A stretch of DNA of 64,000 nt, from contig NZ_JAUOPE010000009.1 in the NCBI RefSeq assembly GCF_030546755.1, forward strand, positions 1 to 64,000. The letters are read 5' to 3'. The notes beneath the pieces were generated by a model. It ran no database searches. It was not told the origin of the DNA and worked only from the letters and a program-made list of their open reading frames with translations. This document shows, piece by piece, positions 26,549-37,323 of this stretch (position 1 is its first letter; the number at the start of each line of letters is the position of its first letter). Position numbers and translations under genes: made by a program. This DNA comes from Colwellia sp. 1_MG-2023. Lineage in GTDB: Bacteria > Pseudomonadota > Gammaproteobacteria > Enterobacterales > Alteromonadaceae.

Positions 26549-29500
26549 ATGAAAACAAAAAATAAACTTGCAACGAGTATATTTACCGCCATAGCCTTAA
26601 TTGGCTGTGGTGCAGAATCAACCGTAAATGTAAAAGAAGCCCCATTACCGCCTATTCAAGGTGTTATCGTTGATAGTCCAATAGCGGGCATTTCCTATAG
26701 CAGTGATTCGGTCAGTAATGGCACCACTAATGCTGATGGACAATTCGATTACTTTCGCGGAGAAGCCATCACCTTTTCGATTGGTGAAATCGTTTTTCCT
26801 AGCGTTGCGGCCACGAATATAATCACACCATTAGAAATTTTTAATACTGATACGGCTTTTCATCCTGCGGTGATCAATGCGCTGCGTTTATTACAAACAC
26901 TTGATAGTGACGGCGATCCTAGTAATGGGATTTCCATTAGTGAGGCAGCGAAAAGTGTCGCCCAATTAAACTTGGCAGAAGGACAAACTGTCACTGACTT
27001 TTTCAGTCAAGACGCTGCCGATTTTGATGCTGCTATACACACTTGGCTTGCTGACGCTGGCACAGTGAACACTGCGCTTATTTCAGCAGATCAAGCAATA
27101 TTACACTTTGTTGATTATCTCTATGAACAATATAACAGTACTCAACCGAATGCTTTTGCAACGGCCAGTTTTACTGGTGAAGTGTTTAATCCATTTTTAG
27201 CCGGTAGTACCGCAAGTCTAGAGCAATTACTTTTTTCACCGGCTGATGATACCAACCAGTCAGGCACATTTTCACGCCAAGTTGAAGGCGTAGAAATCGC
27301 CGCCGGCAGTTATGAGTTTTTATTTGGCAATCGAGTACTCGCTTTCACCCCTAGCGATTCATCTGACACTCAATATATTATTTCTCGCTCACATAATACG
27401 GTTAACGATGCGTATAGTGTGTGTGTTACGAGTGATGCAAGTGCCCTTGCCTCACTCGTGTTAACTTGCGATAACGATGAAGATGCGAAAGATAACATCC
27501 TAGTTTTCTCTCAAGAGCAAGCCACCAGTGAGTTAGAAAAACTAACAGAACTTGCCGATCAAGTTGGCATTGCACTTTCTGAAGATTTTGATACCAATAC
27601 CGATAATTTCTTTTCTTCCAACCATAAGAAACTCTCAGATGAGCAAGGTGCTGGCGCGCTTTACTTCAAAACGGGTGGTAGTCCAAGCTTAGATGAAGCA
27701 TTAGGTCAACTTACGTTAGCCGGTGCTCGTTTTAGTATTGGTAACACCACACCAGAAGTTGAGACAAAAAGCAGTAATACCACGAGTTCAGGTATCTATA
27801 ATATCAGTGAAGGTTTTACTATTAGTTTTGACGTTATTGCGCACAATAGCTCAGGCTCACTTTCACTTTATGTAGATAATAACACGACAAGCCAAGGGAA
27901 TTCGGCACATGGTGATGCCTCTAAATTTTATGGAAAATCAATAAATGAAGAAAACACGCCAGCAGGTCAGCGCTTTAGCTACACTTATGTGCCGGGTGAG
28001 GACGTTGTTACGGGTAGTGACTTAACGTCACCAGATGCGCGTGGTGTGTTATCAGCGAGTATTCAAACATCGTTTTTTCAACTTCGTACAGACAGCGCCG
28101 CTTCAATCACCATCAATAATTTAACCATTGAAACCATTGCGACAGACGTACCTGATATTGAACCACCCGTTGAGCCTCCTATTGAACCACCAGTGGAGCC
28201 ACCGGCAACGATCCCGAATGTTGGGCTACCTTTTTCCGCTGACTTTATCGGTGTCACTGCAGATATTTTTTCTGTGGATTACCAAACCATTGTTGATGCA
28301 GATGGTCTAGAAATACCAACGTATACCCGTACAGGCGGTTCAGTCAATGTTGTTACTGACGGTCTAGAAATTAGCAGTGGTCGTTTTACTATTGGTAACA
28401 CCACACCAGATGTAGAGACAACAGCTGATGATACTAGCACGACCGGTGTGTTTGACTTATCTCGTCCTTATAATGTCGTGATGGATATTATTAGTATCGA
28501 CGACCCTGATGGTGACAATAATTTCCAAATCTACGTTGATAACAATACCTCAAGTAGCTCGAAATCAATTCATGGCGGTGACTCTAAGTTCTACAGTGAA
28601 TTAATCAATAATTTAACACCGGGTACTACACTAACGGTGCCAGGCTTTATTGCCACTAAAAATTCATTCCTGCAGTTACGTACAGAAAGCGGTGGGACGG
28701 TTGTGGTCAATAATATTCGCATTGAATACATCGATGAGAATTTATTATTAGAAGAAACTTTTAATGGTACGACAGCTGACACTTTCTTTACTGCACAGTA
28801 CAAAGCATTACCGAGTGATACCACAGCGCCTTTATACAATATCACGGGCGGTGGTAGTGCAATGGTATTTGCCAATGATCAATTAACATTAAGCGGGAGT
28901 CGCTTCACTATTGGTGAAACCAATCCAGGCACAGATACTGCTGATGGTGTCATGCCAGCAGGCGCTCTTGATTTAAGCAAACCTTATAAAGTATTTGTCG
29001 ACATTGTTGCTATTGATAGCGCAAGTACCATGACAAAAGACTTTCAAGTGTATGTAGATAACAACACTAGCAGTAGCTCTAAGTCTCACTTAGGGGGAGA
29101 TTCTAAATTCTTTGCGTCAGATCTTGCTGATTTAACTGTTGGCCAAACGTTAGAAATTGAAGGTTTATTAGCGAGTTCGCATTCATTCTTACAATTTAGA
29201 ACCGAAAGCAGTGCCACAGTAACCATAGACAATATTCGTGTTGAATATCTTGATAATAAAGAAATTCACAGTGATGATTTTGAAACTACGACTGAGTTAT
29301 TCTTCACAGCTGATCATCGTAGTTTACCCAATGATGACACCACGCCGCTTTATAAAAAAACAGGTGGTACAGTCGTTATTGACGCCGGTCAATTAAAACT
29401 AGACAGCGGCCGTTTTTCACTTGGCAATACCACGCCCGATGTTGATACTTCAGGAAATGATACCATGACAACGGGTGTCTTTGATTTATCAAAGCCTTAT

Positions 29501-32500
29501 AACATCAGTTTTGATGTAGTGTTAGCCGAAGAGCCAACTGACGATCAAGGAAACAGCTTTCAAATATATGTCGATAACAACACCTCAAGTAGCGCTAAGT
29601 CGATTCACGGTGGTAGTTCTAAATTCTATAGTATGCCGATTGCAGAACTCACCACCGGAAAAATGGTGATCGAAGGATTTATCGCTACTGAAACCTCTTT
29701 CCTCCAATTACGCACAGAAAGCGGCGGTGTCGTCGTTATCGACAACTTAAAAATTGAGTATTTAGCAGACCCTGAAGACGATACGTTTAGCTGTGCTAAA
29801 GCAACTGAATTATATTTCTGTGATGACTTTACCGGTGGTAATTTAAATCAATGGCAAATATTGGCCTCTACCAGTGGCTCAACAGCAGAAGGGACATTTG
29901 ACATTCTGGCCTTAGAAGATGGCAACAAAGTGATGCGCTACACTGCCGGCGGTGCAGGCGGTGAATTAATTGTCGCCTCTGATGCGGCAATGACTAACGT
30001 ACCAGAAAATGGTAACTACTTTGTAGAAGCGACTATTCGCCCACGTCAAAACAGCACAACCGCTAACAAACAGTTATATTTATTAGGCCGTTATGACAGC
30101 GCGGGCAATTGGTATGGCGGTGGTTTAAACCTGCAAAATTCATCTAGCAGTACCCAAGTTGAAGTTGCAATTTCGACTGATGGCTCGATTTCTCGTCCCG
30201 TACAAAAAAAATCCCCGCTGTTATTAGGTGAAAAAGACGGTATCGACGATGGCGTTTGGTATACCACGCGTTTTGAAATGATTGATGGTGATTTAACCGT
30301 TTATTTAAACGGCGAAAAAATGGGGTCAACAAATGACTCCACTTATACTGCCAAAGGATTAATCGGTATCTTTACCAACAATCGCTCTTTTGAATTAGAT
30401 AATTTAAAAGTAGGTGATCCAAGTATTAAGCCTATTCAGTTAACCCTTGATTATAAAGAGCCAACCTGGGAAACAACCACAACAACGGCTCCATTAACAA
30501 TCAATGTGTCAGCATTTCAAGATGACGGTCTTACCGCTGACTCATTTACGGTAACATCAAGTAACCCGAGTGTTGTAGAGGTATCAATTGACGGCAACGT
30601 TATTACACTCACGCCAACAGGTGAAGGTGACGCCACCGTTACCTTTGTCTCAGGATCTGATACTAATATCGTACGTACCATAGAAATTAGTGTCGCATCA
30701 GGCTTTGTGATGCCTACGGCAGAATATGGTGATATTAGTGATGTCGTCACCCCGACAGTCAGCAGTATCAGTCAATATATAGATACCAATTTATCAATCA
30801 CTTTTGATTCAGCAATCACTTTAGGTGCTTTAGGTGAAGTCCGTATTTATAAAGAGTCTGACAATTCAATTGTTGATTTGCTGAAAGTTGACCGTAAAAA
30901 AGGGGCAAATGTCGATGTAATTTCCGCACCTGATAAAACACGATCACTAAACTACACCCCTATTTCTATTGCCGATGACGGTAAAACACTTAACATTGAC
31001 CCACGCAACGACGTATTAGAATACGGTGAAAGCTATTACGTTGTTATTAGTGACGATGTGGTAAGCGGCGCACAACTAAATGGCATTGACTTTACCGGCC
31101 TAGGTGAAAACAGCAACTGGACATTTACCACTAAATTTACTGCGCCATCGGGCAATGAAATCTTAGTTGATGATGACGGTGCTGCTGACTTTAGAACCCT
31201 TCAAGGCGCATTAAACTATGTGATGAATAATGTCGCTAAAGATGACCCTGCGACCATTTCAATTAAAGATGGTATTTACAACGAAATGTTATATTTACGT
31301 AATCAAAATAACATTACCATTCAAGGGGAAAGCCGCGAAAATACTATCGTTCAATATGACAATTATGAATCATTTAACGGCGGTTCAAGTGGTCGTCCGG
31401 TATTTTTAGTTGAGTCAGCAGATATGCTTGTTCTCAACAACTTTACCTTAAAAAATGCCCATATTCGCAGTAATGAATATTCAAATCAGGCTGAGGCTAT
31501 TTACTTTAATAGTAGCTATCGTTTAGTGGCAAACAACATGAACTTTATTAGTGAACAAGATACGTTACTTGTCAAAGGTTATAGTTGGTTTTACAACACG
31601 TTAGTCGCTGGTAATGTCGATTTTATTTGGGGTTACCCTGTAGCCGCTTTATTTGAAGAAAGCGAAATTCGCACTATTGGAGATTCCAAAGATGGTGCGA
31701 CCGATATTCCTGTTAGCGGTGGCTACATTTTACAATCACGTACACCTATTGAAACAGACCCAGGCTTTGTTTTCTTAAATAACGAGTTTACCAATGGACC
31801 TGGTCCATTAGGAAATACCGTTGCTGACAATTCAACCTATATCGCGCGAAGTGCAGGTAAAGCTGACGCATTCGATAACGTTACCTTGATCAACAATAAA
31901 CTCGATACACATATTATTACTCAAGGTTGGTATGAGTCACCGACTGCAAACCCTGAATTTCCAACAGTTGCTAGCGGTTGGAGAGAATACGGTAGCATGG
32001 ATATTAACGGTAACCCGCTCGATATAAGCGGCCGTGTTGGTGGATATGAACTATCTGAAAATGAAACCACAAACTTTTTAACTCGCGCCGCTATATTTGC
32101 TTCTTTCAATAACAATGCAGGATGGGATCCTCAACCTTTAGAGACCCCTATTTTGCCTGACGAGCCTGCTGGTGGCGCAGACACGCCAGAAGCAACCATT
32201 GGTTATGGCTTTGCAGGCTACAATTTTGAAGTGACAGGTGGTGCCGGTGGCACAACAATTACTGTCGATAATGGTGCTGATTTAATCGCTGCCTTAGCAG
32301 ATGCGAAATCAAGTAATACCCCCATCATTATTTATGTTGATGGCACAATTACCGACGCTAATAGCGGTTCAAATGGCACAGCAATCGATATCAAAGATAT
32401 GGATAATGTCTCAATTGTTGGTGTTGCTGACAGAGGGGAATTTGACGGTATTGGTATTTCAATTCGCCGTGCTAATAACATCATCATTCAAAACTTGAAA

Positions 32501-33730
32501 ATACACGAGGTATTAACCCAAGGTAAAGATGGTATCTCTATCGAGGGTGATGATGACGGTTCAACGACCTCAAATATTTGGATTGATCATAACGAACTAT
32601 ATGGTTCATTAGAGGTTGATAAAGATTATTACGACGGATTAATAGACTCAAAATCTGGTGCAGAAAATATTACGATTTCGTACAACTATCTACACGACAG
32701 CTGGAAAACCTCATTACATGGCCATAGTGATAATGATGATAGCCCGAACAAAAATCGTCATATCACTTTTCATCATAACCGTTTTGAAAACTTAGAGTCT
32801 CGCGTACCCTTATTCAGATTTGGTAAAGGGCATATCTATAATAATTATTACAATAACATCCATTCAACCGCCATCAATTCACGCATGGGCGCTGAACTAC
32901 ATATTGAAAATAACTATTTTGAAAATACGCAAAATCCGATAGTGTCTTTTTATTCAGATCAAACAGGTAGTTGGCATAGCTCAGGAAATTTCTTTGGTGA
33001 AAATGTCACTTGGACAACACCAGATTCAGGGGATTTAAGTGCTGAAGACGGAGCATCGACAAGTAGCTATCAAGCACCATACGATTATGTGTTAGAAGAT
33101 GCACAAGCTGTGAAAGCGAGTGTGATTAATAATGCCGGTATCAATAAAATTGACCAAAGTGACTTAGACATTCCTGAGATCACTGAAACAACGCCGGTTG
33201 ATCCTCCTATCCAAAGCACCCTTGATTTACCTTTTGAAGAAAACTTCTCTGCCGCGGATGCTGATGCATTTTTCAGTAATAGTTACCGAGACCTTTCAGG
33301 CTCAGCCGGTAGTGATACCCCTTTATTTCATCGGGTAACAGGAAGCGTTAACGTATCAAACGGCGAGCTAACGATGACAGGTGCTCGTATTAGTATTAGT
33401 AATACAACACCTGAGGTATCAACGACGGATGGTGACACAACCACGACTGGGCTTTTTGATTTATCAGTGCCGTATCAAATATCGTTTAAAGTGATTGCAA
33501 TAAGTGGCAATACGGATAAAAACTTCCAAATTTATGTCGACAATAATACCTCTAGCAGCAGTAAGTCTATTCATGGCGGCGCTTCTAAATTTTATTCTGT
33601 TGCATTAAAAGATCATGTTGTTGGCCAAACTTATGTCGTCGATGGTCTTGTTGCTTCGTCAACCTCGTTTATTACGCTTAGATCAGAGAGCGATGCCACG
33701 ATTACGATAGATGATTTAACTATTGAATAA
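26549..33730 (+). CDS. Giant CE8-PL1 pectinase lipoprotein with five repeat modules
   Basis: A 2393-residue lipoprotein (lipobox IGC, Cys20), probably surface-attached, that both demethylates and cleaves pectin. In order: a CarboxypepD-like N-terminal region (34-340); repeat module 1 (344-527); a Pro/Glu linker (538-555); modules 2 to 4 (560-729, 732-904, 905-1075); a LamG-like domain (1089-1292); Ig-like and SbsA-like domains (1298-1530); CE8 pectinesterase (1535-1857) with Asp1671 in QDTL and Asp1691 in VDFIWG; PL1 pectate lyase (1881-2160) with [15 protein letters not shown] and [15 protein letters not shown]; and module 5 (2225-2393). The modules share [12 protein letters not shown] and [17 protein letters not shown] do not recognise that module; substrate binding is a guess. 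A G-rich ribosome site lies four bases before the ATG. Confidence 0.9.
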   Translation: MKTKNKLATSIFTAIALIGCGAESTVNVKEAPLPPIQGVIVDSPIAGISYSSDSVSNGTTNADGQFDYFRGEAITFSIGEIVFPSVAATNIITPLEIFNTDTAFHPAVINALRLLQTLDSDGDPSNGISISEAAKSVAQLNLAEGQTVTDFFSQDAADFDAAIHTWLADAGTVNTALISADQAILHFVDYLYEQYNSTQPNAFATASFTGEVFNPFLAGSTASLEQLLFSPADDTNQSGTFSRQVEGVEIAAGSYEFLFGNRVLAFTPSDSSDTQYIISRSHNTVNDAYSVCVTSDASALASLVLTCDNDEDAKDNILVFSQEQATSELEKLTELADQVGIALSEDFDTNTDNFFSSNHKKLSDEQGAGALYFKTGGSPSLDEALGQLTLAGARFSIGNTTPEVETKSSNTTSSGIYNISEGFTISFDVIAHNSSGSLSLYVDNNTTSQGNSAHGDASKFYGKSINEENTPAGQRFSYTYVPGEDVVTGSDLTSPDARGVLSASIQTSFFQLRTDSAASITINNLTIETIATDVPDIEPPVEPPIEPPVEPPATIPNVGLPFSADFIGVTADIFSVDYQTIVDADGLEIPTYTRTGGSVNVVTDGLEISSGRFTIGNTTPDVETTADDTSTTGVFDLSRPYNVVMDIISIDDPDGDNNFQIYVDNNTSSSSKSIHGGDSKFYSELINNLTPGTTLTVPGFIATKNSFLQLRTESGGTVVVNNIRIEYIDENLLLEETFNGTTADTFFTAQYKALPSDTTAPLYNITGGGSAMVFANDQLTLSGSRFTIGETNPGTDTADGVMPAGALDLSKPYKVFVDIVAIDSASTMTKDFQVYVDNNTSSSSKSHLGGDSKFFASDLADLTVGQTLEIEGLLASSHSFLQFRTESSATVTIDNIRVEYLDNKEIHSDDFETTTELFFTADHRSLPNDDTTPLYKKTGGTVVIDAGQLKLDSGRFSLGNTTPDVDTSGNDTMTTGVFDLSKPYNISFDVVLAEEPTDDQGNSFQIYVDNNTSSSAKSIHGGSSKFYSMPIAELTTGKMVIEGFIATETSFLQLRTESGGVVVIDNLKIEYLADPEDDTFSCAKATELYFCDDFTGGNLNQWQILASTSGSTAEGTFDILALEDGNKVMRYTAGGAGGELIVASDAAMTNVPENGNYFVEATIRPRQNSTTANKQLYLLGRYDSAGNWYGGGLNLQNSSSSTQVEVAISTDGSISRPVQKKSPLLLGEKDGIDDGVWYTTRFEMIDGDLTVYLNGEKMGSTNDSTYTAKGLIGIFTNNRSFELDNLKVGDPSIKPIQLTLDYKEPTWETTTTTAPLTINVSAFQDDGLTADSFTVTSSNPSVVEVSIDGNVITLTPTGEGDATVTFVSGSDTNIVRTIEISVASGFVMPTAEYGDISDVVTPTVSSISQYIDTNLSITFDSAITLGALGEVRIYKESDNSIVDLLKVDRKKGANVDVISAPDKTRSLNYTPISIADDGKTLNIDPRNDVLEYGESYYVVISDDVVSGAQLNGIDFTGLGENSNWTFTTKFTAPSGNEILVDDDGAADFRTLQGALNYVMNNVAKDDPATISIKDGIYNEMLYLRNQNNITIQGESRENTIVQYDNYESFNGGSSGRPVFLVESADMLVLNNFTLKNAHIRSNEYSNQAEAIYFNSSYRLVANNMNFISEQDTLLVKGYSWFYNTLVAGNVDFIWGYPVAALFEESEIRTIGDSKDGATDIPVSGGYILQSRTPIETDPGFVFLNNEFTNGPGPLGNTVADNSTYIARSAGKADAFDNVTLINNKLDTHIITQGWYESPTANPEFPTVASGWREYGSMDINGNPLDISGRVGGYELSENETTNFLTRAAIFASFNNNAGWDPQPLETPILPDEPAGGADTPEATIGYGFAGYNFEVTGGAGGTTITVDNGADLIAALADAKSSNTPIIIYVDGTITDANSGSNGTAIDIKDMDNVSIVGVADRGEFDGIGISIRRANNIIIQNLKIHEVLTQGKDGISIEGDDDGSTTSNIWIDHNELYGSLEVDKDYYDGLIDSKSGAENITISYNYLHDSWKTSLHGHSDNDDSPNKNRHITFHHNRFENLESRVPLFRFGKGHIYNNYYNNIHSTAINSRMGAELHIENNYFENTQNPIVSFYSDQTGSWHSSGNFFGENVTWTTPDSGDLSAEDGASTSSYQAPYDYVLEDAQAVKASVINNAGINKIDQSDLDIPEITETTPVDPPIQSTLDLPFEENFSAADADAFFSNSYRDLSGSAGSDTPLFHRVTGSVNVSNGELTMTGARISISNTTPEVSTTDGDTTTTGLFDLSVPYQISFKVIAISGNTDKNFQIYVDNNTSSSSKSIHGGASKFYSVALKDHVVGQTYVVDGLVASSTSFITLRSESDATITIDDLTIE
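27580..29775 (+). repeat. Four tandem copies of a ~170-residue coding module
   Basis: Inside the giant pectinase, copies begin near 27580, 28227, 28745 and 29264; a fifth lies at 33225-33727 after the PL1 domain. Conserved anchor segments are R-F-[TS]-[IL]-G-[NE]-T, S-x-K-S-x-H-x-G-[GD]-x-S-K-F and L-Q-[LF]-R-T-[ED]-S. The first copy is the most diverged. DNA identity is patchy rather than exact, so the duplications are not recent. Confidence 0.85.
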
Positions 33731-33763
33731 TTGACCAAATAATTTAATAGCAGTCGTCGTAAT

Positions 33764-33810
33764 AAGTCATGTAACCTAAACTCCCTAGGGTTACATGACT
33801 TACCTTTTTC
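33764..33810 (+). terminator. Terminator after the giant pectinase
   Basis: AAGTCATGTAACC pairs with GGTTACATGACTT, a 13-base-pair stem with a 12-base loop, followed by ACCTTTTTCC. It starts 34 bases past the stop. Confidence 0.7.
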
Positions 33811-34049
33811 CTTGAGAAAATAATGCCCTCCCCCAAGTAGCACCTGAACACTTATAATCGGTTAAAGTGACATATTCGTAATAATAGCTACTAGAACAAA
33901 AATCTTACCTAGTTCACTCAACCCTTATATTGAATAAAAGTACAAAAATATAATTTTCATATCTAAACGAAAATGTGATGACTTATAATTAAAAGTTAAA
34001 ATAATAATGAATTTTTTAAAATTCTTCCGATAAAAACCCATAGCAAATC

Positions 34050-34063
34050 TGCCACCGGTAGCA
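34050..34063. promoter_or_regulatory. Pectin-unit operator TGCCACCGGTAGCA
   Basis: A 14-base site, one mismatch from a perfect palindrome, the farthest of three upstream of TBDR 2. Confidence 0.7.
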
Positions 34064-34184
34064 ATTTCATTGACTTTCAGGCAATCACTTAACTATAGGC
34101 TACGTATTTACTAGTAATACAGCTTAAATTTTTCTTATATAAATTATTTGACAACCTTAATATTACCGTGTAGTTTTTTATTAA

Positions 34185-34198
34185 TGCCACCGGTAGCA
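34185..34198. promoter_or_regulatory. Pectin-unit operator TGCCACCGGTAGCA
   Basis: Identical to the site at 34050 and placed eight bases after a possible -10 box, the same layout as at 23308. Confidence 0.72.
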
Positions 34199-34273
34199 TT
34201 AATCAAAAAATGATAATAACTCGCACATTTAGTTTAATAATTTTAAAAAATACGTTATTAACTTCAATCGATA

Positions 34274-34287
34274 TGCCACAGGTAGCA
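34274..34287. promoter_or_regulatory. Degenerate pectin-unit operator TGCCACAGGTAGCA
   Basis: Differs from the neighbouring sites by one base in the centre (CAGG for CCGG), and lies about 80 bases before the TBDR 2 ATG. Confidence 0.6.
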
Positions 34288-34367
34288 ATGTGTTAAAAGT
34301 CTAAAAAAGACAAAGACAGTACTTAAGTAATGTCTCATTAAATAAAAACATAATCTCGGGGAAAAAC

Positions 34368-37103
34368 ATGGAAACTAATCTGAAGAATTTTAAACTCAAT
34401 CGCTTGCTAACCTGTATGCTATTAAGTAGTACTATTTCCGGTGCTGCGTATGCAGCTGAACAAAATACAGCGACTACGCAAGAAAACAAACAAGCTGCTG
34501 ATGAAATAGAAGTGATTGAAGTTACCGGTAGCTTTAGAGGGGCACTCAGCAGAGGTCTTTTCGAAAAACGTAACGCGACGAATTCAAAAGACACCATCAT
34601 GAGTGAAGATGTCGGTAAAATGCCAGATCTCAACCTTGCTGAGTCGCTACAACGTGTACCTGGTGTCGCTATTACACGTGAAGGTGGTGAAGGTCGAAAT
34701 ATCACGGTACGTGGTATGGGCGCAACTTACTCACAAGTCACGTTAAATGGTATGCAAATTCCAGCATCAACGGGGGGGTTAGATTCTTCAGGTGGTGTTA
34801 ACCGTGGTCGTTCTTTTGATTTCAACATGTTTGGCTCTGAATTGTTTGGCCAAATGGATATACACAAAACGTATGCGGCAAGTTTAGAAGAAGGCGGGGT
34901 CGCCTCAACAGTTTCTCTGCATACGCTACGCCCGTTAGATAAGCCAGGTTTTCATGCGACGGGCTCTCTACAAAGTTCGTACAACATACAAAATGGTGAT
35001 ACCAATCCCCGTATCAATGGTTTTGTCAGTAATACATTTTTAGAAGATACTGTCGGTGTGTTAGTAGGTGTCAGTACTAGTAAACGTACTGTTAAACAAG
35101 AAGGGTTTGGTACCGTTCGTTTTACAGGTCCTCACGTCAGTGGTGAAAGTTGGGCAGACACAAGTTCAACCATTATAAATGGAACACCTAACCCTTCAGC
35201 GAATAACCCAGATTTTGTTGATGGTGTTGATGATCCGCTTGATTCTATGTGGACACCACGATTACCTCGTACAGACTTATTTAACCAAGAACAAAGTCGT
35301 AATAGTTTTTTAGTCTCTCTACAAGCCCGTCCAATGGATGATCTTGAACTTAGCTTAAATATTTTGGATTCAACACGTGATGCGGATGTGGAATCATATA
35401 ACTTCTTTGCTCAGTTTCGTAATGTATATGGTACGCTTACACCAACAGAAGTCACCTTAGATCCTTCAGGTCGTTATATCACCGCAGGTAAGTTCAGTGG
35501 TGTCGCTCCTCGTTCTGAAAGCCGCGGGCAATATTCTACCAGTGATTTTAACCAAACCGTCTTTAATGCTGATTATCAACTAAACGATGATATCACCTTA
35601 AGCTTTATGGCAGGTAAAGCCACGTCAGAGCATGATGAAGAGCAATACCGTTATAACTTAACCGGTAATGCCACCACATTTGAATATGACTTTACTGGCA
35701 ACAGTAACTTACCCACCATGTCTTATGGCTACGACATTACTGATTTTACTAACTTCAGTTGGACAGGCCCACATCACCGCCGCGATAATGTCACGCGTGA
35801 AAATGAGACAATACGCGCCGATATTACGTGGGAATTTAATGATGAAGGCTCAACCCTTAGAGCGGGTTACACTTCAAATAGTCGTGTAATTGACTCAACT
35901 CACACTCGTCAACCTGGTGGTTTAACGTCCCCTAATGACCCAAGTGCAAGTAATACTAAGAGTTTATCATCAATTGCCTCTGATTTTGGTGATACTATTG
36001 GTGCGCCCAGTGGCATGTTCTCTGACTGGTTAGTGGCTGACATTGCTGTTGCACGTCAAGAATACAGCGCTGGCACATTTTTACCAGACAATCGCAGTGG
36101 TAATTATGTTGTCTCTGAAGATACGGAAGGTTTTTATGTCGATGTTGATTACTATTTTAATGAACTCACTGTAAATGCAGGTGTTCGATATGTAGAAACT
36201 ACCGTTTCAGGTGATGCGAGTGATTTAGAAGAAACCTATGACAATACCTTACCAGCATTAAATTTAACGTATAACGTCACTGATGATTTATTGGTGCGTG
36301 CCGCATGGTCAAAGAACGTTGTTCGCCCTAATCCTCAGTCTTTAACAGGTCAAGTAATTGGCACACCTATCAATGGTAGTGCGTCAGTTTCAAACCCTGG
36401 TGTAGGCCCAGAAACTGTTACTTCAATAGATGTCAGTGCAGAATGGTATTTTGCAGATGAATCATATGTTGCCTTTGTTTATTTCCAAAAAGACATCACC
36501 GATGCGATCACTTCAACCACCCAAAATGGCGTGACACTGCCGGCTGAATATGCGGAAATAATTGCAACAGATCCTATTTACAATGTAGGAAGCCCAAGTT
36601 ATGACCCAAGTGCTGTTGACGCTTATGCGACCAACCAGTGGAACTTAACCACTCAATCAAACTCTTCAGAGGTTGATGAGATTTCAGGTTTTGAAATTGC
36701 GGCACGTTACGTATTCCCAATTGGCGTAGGTATCGATGCAAACTACACCAGAATAAAAAGTGACGACATTGTGCAAGGTTTATCTGAAAACGCTTATAAC
36801 CTAGGTGTTTTTTATGAAAACGATACCTTTGGAGCGCGCTTATACGTTAACGCACGTGACGATTACCAAACCGGTGGTTCAGCTAATGGTAACTTGACCC
36901 AAAACAACACTGGCCCGACTCGTGTTGACTTCTCATCATCATATAATTTCAGTGAGACTTGGACTGCCACACTAGAAGTTATCAACCTGACAAATGAGCA
37001 AGAACGTAATTTTACCACTGGCCCAACGGGTGACATGAATTTAATTCGAGAGTACAACTCAACCGGTACAGAGTTAATTTTAGGTGTTCGCGCGACATTC
37101 TAA
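34368..37103 (+). CDS. TonB-dependent receptor 2 of the pectin unit
   Basis: A 911-residue outer-membrane receptor. GGGGAAA precedes the ATG. An N-terminal signal region ends near AYA-A29, and EVIEVTG is the TonB-box-like segment near 47-53. The plug contains VGKMPDLNLAESLQRVPGVA, GGEGRNITVRGMGATYSQV and a late aromatic-terminated barrel (GVRATF). The plug is of the same broad class as the receptor at 23458 but clearly not a copy of it, so the two may take different pectin fragments. Operators upstream place it in the pectin regulon. A strong terminator follows, so it is probably monocistronic. Confidence 0.88.
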   Translation: METNLKNFKLNRLLTCMLLSSTISGAAYAAEQNTATTQENKQAADEIEVIEVTGSFRGALSRGLFEKRNATNSKDTIMSEDVGKMPDLNLAESLQRVPGVAITREGGEGRNITVRGMGATYSQVTLNGMQIPASTGGLDSSGGVNRGRSFDFNMFGSELFGQMDIHKTYAASLEEGGVASTVSLHTLRPLDKPGFHATGSLQSSYNIQNGDTNPRINGFVSNTFLEDTVGVLVGVSTSKRTVKQEGFGTVRFTGPHVSGESWADTSSTIINGTPNPSANNPDFVDGVDDPLDSMWTPRLPRTDLFNQEQSRNSFLVSLQARPMDDLELSLNILDSTRDADVESYNFFAQFRNVYGTLTPTEVTLDPSGRYITAGKFSGVAPRSESRGQYSTSDFNQTVFNADYQLNDDITLSFMAGKATSEHDEEQYRYNLTGNATTFEYDFTGNSNLPTMSYGYDITDFTNFSWTGPHHRRDNVTRENETIRADITWEFNDEGSTLRAGYTSNSRVIDSTHTRQPGGLTSPNDPSASNTKSLSSIASDFGDTIGAPSGMFSDWLVADIAVARQEYSAGTFLPDNRSGNYVVSEDTEGFYVDVDYYFNELTVNAGVRYVETTVSGDASDLEETYDNTLPALNLTYNVTDDLLVRAAWSKNVVRPNPQSLTGQVIGTPINGSASVSNPGVGPETVTSIDVSAEWYFADESYVAFVYFQKDITDAITSTTQNGVTLPAEYAEIIATDPIYNVGSPSYDPSAVDAYATNQWNLTTQSNSSEVDEISGFEIAARYVFPIGVGIDANYTRIKSDDIVQGLSENAYNLGVFYENDTFGARLYVNARDDYQTGGSANGNLTQNNTGPTRVDFSSSYNFSETWTATLEVINLTNEQERNFTTGPTGDMNLIREYNSTGTELILGVRATF

Positions 37104-37126
37104 GTTAATCACACAGCGTTTATCAC

Positions 37127-37159
37127 TAAAAGCTCGACATGAAAAGGTCGAGCTTTTTT
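37127..37159 (+). terminator. Terminator after TBDR 2
   Basis: AAAGCTCGAC pairs with GTCGAGCTTT across an eight-base loop, followed by six T, about 25 bases past the stop. Confidence 0.88.
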
Positions 37160-37323
37160 ATATCAAAAGAACGCTTTAATTCTCAAAAAAATATACGACT
37201 TTACTCGGCTTATTACTTGAAGATGAGACGCAGTTAACTCTGGCTAAACTCACAAATATGTAGCGAATAAGCTAATAAAAAAGTGACAACAATGTCACCC
37301 CACGTAGAAGGTTTTTAACTTTT

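Larger units (their letters stand above)
33731..34367. other. Long promoter region of TBDR 2 with three operators
   Basis: 637 bases without a gene. It carries the terminator at its left and three LacI-type sites at 34050, 34185 and 34274. TTGACA (34148-34153) and a weak -10 TAGTTT (34171-34176), 17 bases apart, lie just before the middle operator. Confidence 0.65.

Noticed and set aside
27580-29775. Tandem repeats considered as an insertion element or assembly error
   Set aside because: Copies are in frame, diverged from each other and separated by ordinary coding sequence, consistent with old domain duplication.
34301-34705. Minus-strand reading frame of 134 codons over the TBDR 2 start
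   Set aside because: It is antisense to a clear receptor gene and its operator region; composition is that of an opposite-strand shadow.
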